From Obelidium mucronatum (Eukaryota > Chytridiomycota > Chytridiomycetes > Chytridiales > Chytriomycetaceae), in the NCBI GenBank assembly GCA_025765595.1, contig JAIVFH010000006.1:186001-250000 (forward strand): a DNA stretch of 64,000 nucleotides, written 5' to 3'. Below, in pieces: positions 53,826 through 64,000 of the stretch. A program made the translations under genes and the position numbers. Numbering within the stretch: position 1 is the stretch's first letter; every line of letters starts with the position of its first letter. The notes under the pieces are model-generated. The model had not been told where the DNA came from. It saw only the letters and a program-made list of their open reading frames with translations, and did not search any database.

Positions 53826-56800
53826 ATGAATGAAGGTATACCTGGGGTGATGCCAAGTGAGACGGAGGACGGTGTGGATCAAGTAGAAGAACCGATTGTA
53901 GACGCCGAACCGATCGTAAGCAGTGTCGAAGAAGCAAGCTGCCAACCGCAAGTCGATGAAACACCATCAATCGCACCAGAAGTGACATCCGTATTACTCG
54001 ACGTTGCGGAAAGTTTTACAGCAGTGCCTTTATCTGAAGAGATTCCGCCAACTTCGGCTGCCTCGATTGTGGAGTTGTTGGAGAGGAAATCACCCCCTAA
54101 AGTGACCCTGATAAACGATGACGACGAAGAGAATGAGCTGATAAATTTCGATGTTGATGCTCAAATAGCCATGGAGCTAAACGCGTTGCCTTGTGAAGAC
54201 GAGATACTGGACACAAACCTAGACACTTTAGAAACTGATCAACAAACCTGGAATACTGAATCAAACCAAGTTCAATCGGTTAGTTAGCTTTCAGGGCGAT
54301 TTGAATGACTGAGTCTGAACTGTGTGTATCAGGAGATCGTGGTAGAAACACCAACAATTTTGCTGCCTGAAGCAATGACAGATTCCTTGAACGATATATC
54401 TGGATCCAGACAACCGAGTTACCTGGAAGCTAGCAGCCGGCAATTTAGTCTCACATCTGAATTTGGGGCATCCACAGCTTCGTTTCACCCTGTGGTATAC
54501 TACTTACATATTCTCCTGGTTAGGCTAATACCATTTGCGCCTTAGAAATCGTGGTCAGATCTTATCGCGGATATGCACAATCAAGAGAATCATTTGGAGA
54601 GTCAAAAACATCAGATTGAACATGAAGTGGATGAGGCTCTTGGATTCATCCACTCAGTCCCATACAATGAATCAGACACACACCATGTGAAATTCACTGA
54701 ATTCAAAATGGCCCTTCTTGAAGATGTTGGAGGATTTTCAGACGTTGCTGAACCTGTTGTCGCAAATGATGATGTGGGAAATACCGGAGTTGGCAACGCT
54801 GCTGTTGGTGAAGGCATGGCCCTTGCTTCTGAAACCAAAGCGAGCACACCAAGTGAAATCCCCCCAATCGAAAATATGCAAGTTGATGATGGCTTGATAG
54901 ATGTTGTCGCGGCGGGTAATGAAGTTGTTGAGTCAGGATCCCCAAGACGAGCTCTTACACCCTATGAAGTGAGTAACGTTTCTTAAAAATTCTGTATAAT
55001 CTTATTGAATATATTTTAGGACGAGGTATTTAGTAGACACTTGCACATTTTCAAGGATTTAAAACAAAAGACCAGGAGCAGGAGGGGGATAGTCCACTCG
55101 ATACTGAGCCATTATCAAAAGAACTCGCCGAGGAAAAAGCTAAATTTGAAGAAACGATGAAGTATACTTCTCCCCATCCCCTCTCCCCACCCACCCACCC
55201 AGCAATGTAACTTTTTTCTTTTTTCTTTTGCAAATAGCGACTTGGAGGATAGTCTTGGGAGCGAACTGGATATTCTTGCTCAATTGCGAAAAGATATGGA
55301 CGCATTTAAAACTATGAATCAGCAAGATGGTCCATCGAACGTGGGGCCCTTTAATGCTTTTCAGCAACGCCCTTTACGAGAAGCACCATGGGCGTCAAGC
55401 GAAGAAATTCCTTCTGTTCCTCTTGAATCCAAAAGGCGGGGCAGCTTTCCAATAGCCATGGAGCCACCACCCCAACAATTGAAACGGCGTGCATCCTCAA
55501 TAATCGCTATACCAGATTTCTCAATTCAAAAACGAGCATCTCCAGAAAAAGAAACCGGAGATACCGATGATGACACGGAAAAATCAGGTCGCCGTAGTTC
55601 GCTATCCAGGAGAAAGAGTCTTTCCACAGACGGACTTGGTCCTGATTGGTCACCAAACTCTAAAAAAGTAGCGGGTGACTTGGAGGATGATCGATATTAT
55701 GACTTTGATTCTCGACGATCCTCGATTTTTTCCGATGGAGGAGGATCAAGACGGGCGTCTGTGACACCAGATGTGAGAGACGTTTTAAAAAAATTTCCCT
55801 TCACTACAAATTTGGTTGAGTTTTTTTTATTTACTATTTTGTGCGACACTTTTGTTTTAGGGAGCTGTTGATGAGGAATTAAGAGCCTACAAAAAGCAAG
55901 AAAGGAAACTCAAAATTGAACACCAACACATTCTCAACCAAATAAGAGAAGAAACAAAGAAGCACCAAGAGCTTACAATGCTGATTGAAAACTCTCGATC
56001 TCATTTGAGTTTACAACATCGTGCAGTGAGAACAACCAAAATGAAAGTCAGAGAACATGAGCAACGATACAGGCAGTTGTTGCACTGGCTGCAGGTGGTA
56101 GGAAAAGTTGCTTTCGAGAGGGAAAAAGACAAGGCAAATGCACTTTTGCAGCGTTCAGCGAAGATATTCGAAAAGTTCAAGAGAGTTCAAGACAGAGTGT
56201 CAGAAAAAGCCAACACCAACAGTCGCTCACTGAAGAAGCTCATGTATGAAATGAATGGTCTCGTGTCTCAAGGAAAGAAGCTGGAAAAGGAAGAAGACAC
56301 GTTGTCAAAGACGGTGGAGGAATTAAACAGATTGTTGGCTGAGGAAACAAAGGCGTTTGACATCAGAAAAGCTGAGATGGGGCTAACTTTAAGCAAGAAA
56401 CTGCAAGCAGATGAAGCCAATCGACTGCTAGAAGCGAAAATACTTCAAGATGCATGCAAAAAACAATCAAAAAATGGCAAAATTGTGGACATTGAAGAGC
56501 TGGAGTATTTGGATGCGGCCGAGGCCGGCTTATCTAAAGTATGTAGCGACTGCATTTGATTATCCAAACTAATAGAAAAAAATTACAGATTCCATATTTG
56601 AAAGATGCTAGTCATTTACTCTATGCCAACTTCGACAACAACCTTATCACATCTCTTCGAGGACTTGATTATGTCAGCACCTTAAACTCCGCATCATTTA
56701 ATGTAATCAAATTTTCATTTTTCCGTTGAATTTTCTTAATCATCGCTGTTCAGAGAAACCGATTAATGGCACTTGATATTGGGTCTTTGGGCAACATTAA

Positions 56801-59800
56801 GTTCTTTAATGCAAACAATAACAATATATCGCATGTCGAAGTAAGATTCTATTGCACAAAAATTTTAGCTGAAAAATGAGGATAGGTATCAGAAAAGGCA
56901 AAGGGTATCATTTGGCTTGACTTGAGTTGCAACCCAATCAAAGAATTGGCGTCAACGCAAAGCGATGAGTTAAATGTTTTAGATTTACACAATACAGAGG
57001 TACTTTATTCTATTTTTTGTTGAATTAGTGGGAGGTGGTGGTGCGGTGGGGTATCATCTCAACTTTCTCAAGGTGCGCGACTTTGGCTGTGCCGAAAATC
57101 TGCGAAACTTGGTGTATTTAAACCTCTCTCGAACAAAAGTTCCAAACGGCCCCATTCACTCATTGAGCGAAAGCAAGATTCTGCAGTATTTGAGTCTTGC
57201 CCGAAACAAGTACTCTGATATTCCCGATCTCGATAATCCCTTGCTGCATATACTAGACATGGACCACAACTTTTTAAAGTGAGGCATTTTTTTTTAGTTG
57301 AAAGTTTTCTGACATGCTTTTTTTTTTTCAAGACGGCTGTGTCTATCAGGATGGTTTCCAAGATTGAGGATCCTTCATTTGAATGGGAACAAGATTGACT
57401 ACATTGATTCTTTATCAACATGCCCGTTCCTGGTTGAACTTCATTTGTCGGAAAACAAGATTGAAGGTATTTCACAAGAGAATAAATTTTGGTCGGATTG
57501 ATTACAAAAAAAAATTAAAACCAAATTTTTTTTACAGACCCACGAAACCTATTTCCTATTGCTGCCTGCCAGCAACTCCAAGTGCTCGACATATCTCACA
57601 ATCCAATTGCAACGTGGTCTGGATTTGATGCCTTCTGTCTCTGTGCATTCGATAAACTGAAGGTACGCTACTTGTGAATCAATACAATCCCACCTGAAGA
57701 AACTCTCTAAATGTTTAAGAGCGTGTTTTTGTAGTACCTGAATGAAGTGTTTATTTCGCCCGAAATGAAGCAGTACACCCACCACCCACTACAAGCCTAC
57801 AAAACTCTGAAAGGAATTCGTAAATACTTTATTCAATGCACTTTGTTATCAGCTGCCGAGTACGTTGATCGTTTTCTTCATTTTCATAGGTTTTATTTAA
57901 TCTCCATTTTTTTTATTTTATATGGTATACCATAGAAAACACCAAAAACGAGAACAATTTGAGGATTATGTCAGACTAACTACGTTTTACCAACAAGTGA
58001 GTCAATGCAAAAAAAATCAAGCCTTTTTTTTTGTTCATTGTTTAAATTTAGAGTCTCGATGAATTTATGGGGCCAGTCTTTGATCCATATTTAAACTATC
58101 TGCAAGGTCCAAAAGATGCAACTTTAGAAACACGACATTTGATGCAAAGCGGTCGCCTTGCGTGGCTTGTGAGTACTCTCACGGCGCATAGCAATGAGAT
58201 CCAAAGAGTCAATTCGTTTGCGTCGCCGGATGTGTACGTTCCTTTTTGTTGAAACATGAGAATATGTCGATTTTTCTCACCACTAACCGCCCCCATGTTA
58301 ACCAGCGATGTCGCAAATGCTGCATTGATAGAAGTCCTTTCAAAAAGAATGCTGATTTGCTCTTGTATTATTGCACAAACTTGTTGGCGACGCCATAGAC
58401 AATCAAGATTATATCAAATCATGAAGCGAAGTAAGTGAAGTAGGGGGGGTTTTCCTTGTTTTATATATATCAATTTCAAACATTGTTTTTTCAAATCCAG
58501 AATGTGTGTTTATTCAACTATGGTGGAGGAGAAGGAGCAAAGCAAAAAAGAGGGAGAGAGAATACCAAGCCAATACGGCAAGCATTGTGAAAATTCAGGC
58601 ATTGTGGAGAGGTAAAAAAAGAAAGAAGTTAAAAATGCGTATTTGACTGGACACAGATTGATTGACAACGTCTATTTATTCAGGTCGCAAGGTTCGGGAA
58701 ACCAAGAAAAAACAAATGCAACAAGAAAATGAGTTGAAAAATGTTTTGGAAACAACAGGTTAGTATTATTTACATTTTTAATTCTTTGTTGGTTGCTCAC
58801 CAACCCAATTGATATTGATAAGACACGGCGTTGATGGACTGGGCGTCCAAGAACCATGATGTGGAGATTGAAGATGGTTACAAGTCCTTCCTTGTCAAGC
58901 AAAACACAAGAAAGCTGGAAACTCAACGGATGAAGAGAGTGAATGCGTCAAGAGACCAGGAACGCGTTACGCCCGGGGGAACAGTCCACAAGAAAGGAGG
59001 CTTGGAGACTGAATCTCCTAGAATTGAGGATGAGGTCATGGTACTATTTTCCCAACAAGCAGAAGAACAAGGTTGGATTACAACGGAGGTAAGATTCGAA
59101 CCATGACAAGCTACATCAATTGACTGACCAAAATCTATCGTCATATAGACGAAAGAAGTTATGCATCACGAAGAACTCTCCATAAACAACAGCAGTTTCG
59201 ACACCGACTTGGTCAATTTCAATCCTCTAAAGGCATACTTGCAAAAAACTGATGAATCAGTGCGCGAAGAAACCATGAAGCAAGAAAGCATAGTGGCATC
59301 TTCCGAAACAGTAAAGCCGAGACAGTACTGGCTGCAAAAGGCTGCACATGAACGCATGATGGCTGCACGAGCAACCAAATATAACACCTCCAATGATCCG
59401 CTGGCTCGACTGAGAAAAGTTTATCAAAATGCGTATGCGGGAAAGCCGATTGCCTCATTGGCGTTGAATAAGTACAGCCATTTCTCTCATGGCAATGGAG
59501 ACGTAACACCGCCAACAGCCGCGTCCAAGCACCAGCACATGCCACCCCTTCATCTTCATAGTCGAAATGTGTCAACGGAGAGAAACAATCTTGATGAGGC
59601 TACCACTGGGTTCCTGAATGATTTAGGAAGTAGACCCATGTCAGCAGCCAACAGTGTTTTGGATGAAACATCCAGTGTTCCAGCATACCGAGCAACTCAA
59701 ATTAAGCCAATTGTTAGCTTGAGTCTTGCACATCAGCCAAAATCGCAGCATATAAATGTTATTTATGAGTGGGACATTGGAGCGCCCAGTCGGATCCAAG

Positions 59801-60084
59801 TGCCACAATCTCCTGCAGCACCTGCGACACCAACCAAGCTGCCAAAGCTGAAAGAAGAAAGCCCAAGGCCGGCTGATGCGCTGCTAGTAAGCTGATTTGA
59901 CGAGTGCCAATCTTGTTGACTAAAAAGCGTGTTCTTTTGTTGTTGGTAGCACCAAGCGTTCGGCACATCGCCAGGGGTCCAGCTGCTGGTGAATAATTAT
60001 GTGGCCAACAAAGTCACGGGCAGCATCCCGTCTGTTCTGCACAGTACCGGGTCCAAGTACGCGTTGCTGCCCAAAATCAGTTAA
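53826..60084 (+). CDS. leucine-rich repeat and IQ motif protein (LRRIQ1-like)
   Basis: A large protein in about 25 exons. An acidic disordered N-terminus is followed by a Ser/Arg region (GRRSSLSRRKS), a long coiled coil (AYKKQERKLKIEHQHILNQ onward to GKIVDIEELEYLD), then a leucine-rich repeat block: LLYANFDNNLITSLRGLDYV, IKFFNANNNNISHVE, IIWLDLSCNPIKEL, LVYLNLSRTKV, LQYLSLARNKYSDIPDL, LRILHLNGNKIDYIDSL, LVELHLSENKIEDP and LQVLDISHNPIATW. IQ-type segments come next (IAQTCWRRHRQSRLYQIMKR, FIQLWWRRRSKAKK, IVKIQALWRGRKVRETK), probable calmodulin sites. The order coiled coil, LRR, IQ resembles animal LRRIQ1, whose relatives are mostly cilium-linked. The start is 37 bp after the left Zds stop and the end 48 bp before the next gene. 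Confidence 0.75.
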
Positions 60085-60132
60085 ATAATAAAGACAGTAT
60101 ATCTTCAAGTAAATAAATAAATAAAAGCCAGA

Positions 60133-61770
60133 ATGTTTATCTTTGAGCAGCGCATCGCCGAGGCCGCGGCCGCGCCGCGCCTCGCGGCAGCGACGGCGCT
60201 CGCGGTGTTTGACTTTGACTCGACGCTGTTCCGGTCGCCGCAGCCGAACGCGGCGCTGTGGGCGCCTGAGCTGCGCGGCTGCGTCACCAGCGACTGCGGC
60301 TGGTTCCTCGAGCCGCGCACGCTCGCGCCGCCGCTCGTGCCGGCGGCGCCGCCGCGCGACTGGTGGGACGCCGGCGTCGTCGCCGCCGTGGCCGCCGCGC
60401 GCGCCGCCGGCGCCGTCGTCGTCGTGCTGACGGGCCGCCGCCACGACCGCTTCCACGCGCGCATCGCCGCGCTGTGCGCCCAGGCGCTGGCCGGCGCGCC
60501 GGACCTCGTGCTGCTGAAGGAGGCCGCCGACCCGCGCGGGGGCGGCGCCGTCGCGTACGAGACCACGCTGGACTTCAAGTGGGCCGTGCTGCAAGAGCTG
60601 CTGCGCGCCTTCCCGGCCCTGCGGTCCCTCGACATCTGGGACGACCGTGTCAGGCATCTGGACATTTTTGCAAAGAAGCTGGCGCCGCTGAAGGACGCGG
60701 GCCGTCTCGAGGACTTTACCATCCACCACGTCGTGCATGATGACGCATTGGCCAAGTTCCTGCCCATGAATCTCGAGTACGATCTCGTCATGGAGCTTAT
60801 TGGTATCTGCAATGCTCGAATCCTGGCTGCCACAGAGCGAGAGCTGGCTGGCTCCTCCATCAACCAACAACAACAACAACAATCACTGCAATCGTCCACT
60901 GAAAAAATGGATGCCCTTCTTGAAGTCAACTCTCCGTGCGCATCTCCTCTCGAAGCAGTCGCGCCCGAATCAGACTTTCCGGTTTCATTGAATGACGCGA
61001 TCGACAAACAAAACCAGTCTCTGTCAACAACAAAACAATTGACCCTCAAAGAAAAAAGGAAGGCTGCGGCCTTGTCTCGCGCCTCTGTCACTCGAAAATC
61101 CATCTCTTGCTTCCGATCGCTAATCGAGGTTACAGAAAATGTTCAATACACTGGCGTGATGCTGTCTCCTGAGTCAACTCAATTGTTGCTAAGCGCAATT
61201 CCTGTCCCGACAGACGCAGTATATTCAGTAAAGGCTCATCACGTCACTATTTGCATGGGAAAAGCTAAAGACGATATTCTGGCCCCTTTGGGTGGAATCG
61301 ATGCAACCGTTTACATGAAGGCAGTTGCTTTTGGGCGATACAAGGGCGTCGTTGCTGTCAAGATTGAGTTGGACCTGGAAAGGAATTCTTGGGGAAAGTT
61401 GGAATTACCTCCTCGGTTGAGTAAAAACGAAACCCCTCATTGCACAATGTACGTGGCTAGTTCATCAAAAGCGAAAGATAGTAATCTGATTGTGGATTGG
61501 GAGCCGCTAGACAATGTACTTTGCATCGATGGAAAGATTGCGGAGCACAAGTTGTATGGAATCAAACCAGGCCCACAACGCGATCAGAAGCCAAAAGATG
61601 TATCTTTAGGGGCTTTGGTCAAAAAATATCATCCTGAGGCGAAGGGGCGTCAAGTTGGTGATGCCGTCCAAAGGATTCAGGAATGGATGGATAAGACTTG
61701 CATGGACAATTCCTCTCATAATCAACCCGAAATTGAGCTTTTTGTTTCGAATTTGAAGATATCGGAATAG
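60133..61770 (+). CDS. HAD phosphatase (SAK type) fused to 2H phosphoesterase-like domain
   Basis: One uninterrupted exon, 545 residues. Residues 21-270 form a HAD domain of the 'Swiss Army Knife' RNA-repair-like type: motif I FDFDSTLF (Asp27, Asp29), motif II VVVLTGRR, a Lys-bearing TTLDFKWAVLQ helix and motif IV LDIWDDR. A Gln-rich linker follows. The C-terminal half has two H-x-T signatures, HVT at 370-372 and HCT at 436-438, 66 residues apart, as in 2H phosphoesterases (2'-5' RNA ligase/cyclic phosphodiesterase fold). Together these would remove 2',3'-cyclic and terminal phosphates from RNA ends; this is inference. The first 600 bp are extremely GC-rich and differ sharply in composition from the 3' part. 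Confidence 0.78.
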   Translation: MFIFEQRIAEAAAAPRLAAATALAVFDFDSTLFRSPQPNAALWAPELRGCVTSDCGWFLEPRTLAPPLVPAAPPRDWWDAGVVAAVAAARAAGAVVVVLTGRRHDRFHARIAALCAQALAGAPDLVLLKEAADPRGGGAVAYETTLDFKWAVLQELLRAFPALRSLDIWDDRVRHLDIFAKKLAPLKDAGRLEDFTIHHVVHDDALAKFLPMNLEYDLVMELIGICNARILAATERELAGSSINQQQQQQSLQSSTEKMDALLEVNSPCASPLEAVAPESDFPVSLNDAIDKQNQSLSTTKQLTLKEKRKAAALSRASVTRKSISCFRSLIEVTENVQYTGVMLSPESTQLLLSAIPVPTDAVYSVKAHHVTICMGKAKDDILAPLGGIDATVYMKAVAFGRYKGVVAVKIELDLERNSWGKLELPPRLSKNETPHCTMYVASSSKAKDSNLIVDWEPLDNVLCIDGKIAEHKLYGIKPGPQRDQKPKDVSLGALVKKYHPEAKGRQVGDAVQRIQEWMDKTCMDNSSHNQPEIELFVSNLKISE

Positions 61771-61818
61771 ACTGCATACAAAAAAAAAAGTACCAGTGTA
61801 TTACAATATTTTTTTTTC

Positions 61819-64000
61819 CTAACTCGAAGGTTTCCCCCCAGCCAAAATCCCCAAAGGTACATCATCATCATCCTCCGCCTTTTTGCGGCCTATGCTACGG
61901 CCCATCACTTTCGATAAACCCTTGACCATGCTATTAATCGCACCTCCGCTCGACGCCTTTTTGCCCTTCTTGCTTCCACCAAAAAAGGAACCCAATCCAG
62001 AATCGGATTCAGAGTCACGGTCTGATTCATTTGCTGAAGACCATGACGAATCCGATCCGTTGGATGAAACGGACGACGAGTCGGACGCAGCAGAGCTTCT
62101 CCGTCTCCGCCTCTCCATGTATTCCTCCAAATCCATCCCTTCCGCACTAGCACGTTTCCGGTCCTTCATTTCTTTTTCGGATGCTGAAAGCACAACAAGT
62201 GGCGCACCATTCATCATGTGCGGCAATTGACCCACTTTCACGGCATCGTGGTCCGCAACTCCATCTTCGTCGCCATCAAGCGAACGCTTACTGCTGCGTT
62301 TCTTGCTTCCCTTCTTCTTCTTGCCTCGCTTCTTGCGGGGTCCTTGGCGCTGAAGAGTCACATCGGCGTGGACAGAGAGGATGTAAAGCATCAGGTTCGA
62401 CACCATGACTTGCTCAATCAGCGGACGGCGCGGTTGGGCAAGTTTTGCATGAGAGAGTTGGTCTGCGTATTTGGAGGTTGTTCATCAGGGGGCCAGGTCA
62501 TCAGGAAAAAAGAACGAATTAAAAATAATAACTTACAAATAGCCTTTTCCAGATGAAGGGGGAAGCGGGGGAATCCATTGAAGTGGGGATCATCGTGATT
62601 TGGATCTGGTTTGTTTTGGAGGGAAAAAAATTTTATTAGTAAAAAAAAAAAAAAACCAACAACACAACGCCGCCAGAGAAAAAAAAAACTCACATGCAAA
62701 ATGTTCTTCGTTTTCACTGATGCTGGATGTCCGTTGATCCATTGCAGTTTCAGGCAACAAGTATTCATGATGAGGTTCTTCCATTGGTTCAGCAGCAGGC
62801 GGCATAATCTCGCGTTCTTCCGTCTTGGGACCAGAAATAAACGCCGGCATCCACGTCCACCCAGGCTGCTGTTGCTTGGATATCTCGGATTCATCGGAAG
62901 AGGTGTTGGGGACGTCGGAATCTTCCACGACAATGGGCGGCGACGAAAACGCAGAATAGTCATAGATTGATTGAATTGCGATATCTTCGCTTGCCGGGAT
63001 AGGTTCGGGTGTAATTGGCTTTGCTTCCACTGAGGCCGACCTTGACGGCACTCTTGTGGGTAAAGGTGTTTCATCTGCAGGCGATTCGGGAGTGGATTCT
63101 GTTCCAGACACAGAAATACTGTTGAAGACAGAGTCACTAAGCACCGACGATTTGCGAGCAGGAATTGTGATTGATTCAACAGCCGATGCACTGGCTGTCG
63201 GCTCCGACGTATTATCGAGTGCGGCCGCCAAAACAGAGACGGCTGTCGCAGGATCATCAGCCCTCGGCATTTCCTCCGCAGGCTCTTCAACAATCTTCCC
63301 AAGTAAGCCATCCTCCTTGTCAACAGCCTCGGCCGTAATCACAACATACGTTTCCTTGAACGAGCGTGTGCGAGACAACGTGCTCGACTCTGCAAACAAA
63401 AGATCCTCATTCGCTTCAGTTGCGGGGATGTTGGCCGTCCCATCCCCCATCTTACTCAACATGCTTCGCTTCCGCATGAGACTGCCGAAATCCGGATGAT
63501 CGTCTGGGTGTCCGCCAGCTGCTACCGCCGACTCAGCATCGGCCAGCAGCTTGGCAGGATGCACGTCGGGCCCAACGACAGCATCGTCCACCCAAAACAA
63601 ATGGCTGACATCTCGATGTGTCTGCAACACGTCCTCGTGCATAATATTTTGGATAAAGTTGTTGCTTCCCGGAGTGGGGCTTGGGGGAAGCGGACTTCGC
63701 GAGATTGTTCCATTGGCAGAGAGTGGTTTCTTTCCCCGTCCCATGCTGCGGTCAAGCGACCGGGTGGTGCTGCCGCTCTGCCCGCCAATGCTTGGACTAC
63801 GGTGAGGACTTGTGGGCAGCCCAACTGACGAATCTGCCGGATAGCTGTTGAGAAGCGAGTTTGTCCGTGCAAGTAAGCTCTGGTGCAAAGAAGGGGAAAC
63901 GTCTTCTGGTTCCACGTATCGACGTTGCAGAGACCGGTTGATGGCCTGGCGTGACGCACTTCGTGTGACCAACACCCTGTCCTGCGCCGCTGCCAAGACG
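61819..64000 (-). CDS. Zds-domain protein, right copy (5' part beyond window)
   Basis: Mirror copy of the 3' half of the left Zds gene, truncated only by the window edge. The Zds C-terminal domain is intact and the introns sit at the same points. Differences include ADDP for TDDP, DNTSEP for DNAAEP, SPADE for LPADE, ESDSG for ESESG, and the last residues PSS instead of SEKL. The stop at 61819-61821 converges on the HAD/2H gene 48 bp away. Whether the 5' half (Gln-rich exon) is also duplicated cannot be told. Confidence 0.85.
61831..64000. repeat. inverted duplication 2, right arm (visible part)
   Basis: Reverse-orientation match to 51608-53773. Position 64000 still lies within the match, so the arm continues past the window. 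Confidence 0.93.

Larger units (their letters stand above)
53774..61830. other. spacer between arms of inverted duplication 2
   Basis: 8057 bp of single-copy sequence with the LRRIQ1-like and HAD/2H genes, both on the plus strand. It starts inside the last codons of the left Zds gene and ends inside those of the right copy. Confidence 0.85.

Noticed and set aside
60920..61103. Minus-strand open frames over the HAD/2H gene
   Set aside because: A by-product of GC-rich codons; the plus strand has the full set of HAD motifs.

Overview
The window looks like a compact, intron-rich nuclear segment of an early-diverging, flagellated (zoosporic, chytrid-type) fungus. Short GT-AG introns interrupt nearly every gene, AATAAA signals follow the stops, and intergenic gaps are often only 12-250 bp. 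The fungal side is supported by a Zds C-terminal domain, an F-BAR/RhoGAP (Rgd1-type) protein, an Atp18-like subunit J and a CAP10-type glycosyltransferase. The flagellate side is supported by a clear jouberin/AHI1 orthologue (ciliary transition zone) and an LRR + IQ protein of LRRIQ1 type. The species cannot be fixed from sequence alone.

Layout. 1-4.2 kb: an unassigned stretch, BUD32 (KEOPS kinase), an XRCC3-type RAD51 paralogue and eIF4E. 4.4-30.4 kb: a large gene-carrying inverted duplication. The left arm (about 4404-13690) holds an Atp18-like gene, a CAP10-type glycosyltransferase, a five-homeodomain protein, CDC25 and Miro/GEM1. The right arm (21236-30383) holds the same five genes in mirror order. 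The 7.5-kb spacer carries AHI1 and TMEM94. 30.4-43.4 kb: WDR5, an F-box/RanBP2-zinc-finger protein and a very large unassigned HEAT-repeat protein. 43.4-49.5 kb: an unassigned TPR-like protein, the F-BAR/RhoGAP protein and a mitochondrial EF-P. 49.6-64 kb: a second inverted duplication, of the 3' part of a Zds gene (51608-53773 versus 61831-64000, cut by the window end). Its 8.1-kb spacer holds the LRRIQ1-like gene and a one-exon HAD + 2H putative RNA-repair protein.

The duplicated genes look intact in both copies; the arms differ by scattered substitutions, small indels and some strongly diverged patches, so they are not a verbatim copy. Both repeats stop abruptly at, or a few bases past, a stop codon facing the spacer. 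Both carry a gene linked to mitotic entry (CDC25; Zds, a PP2A-B55 regulator in yeast). Five single-copy genes start with extremely GC-rich 5' coding segments that the fully visible duplicated genes lack. The most unusual items are the two gene-bounded inverted repeats, the five-homeodomain protein with four introns at the same Trp48 codon, and the HAD + 2H fusion. Exon limits are given where worked out by eye; elsewhere only gene spans are reliable.
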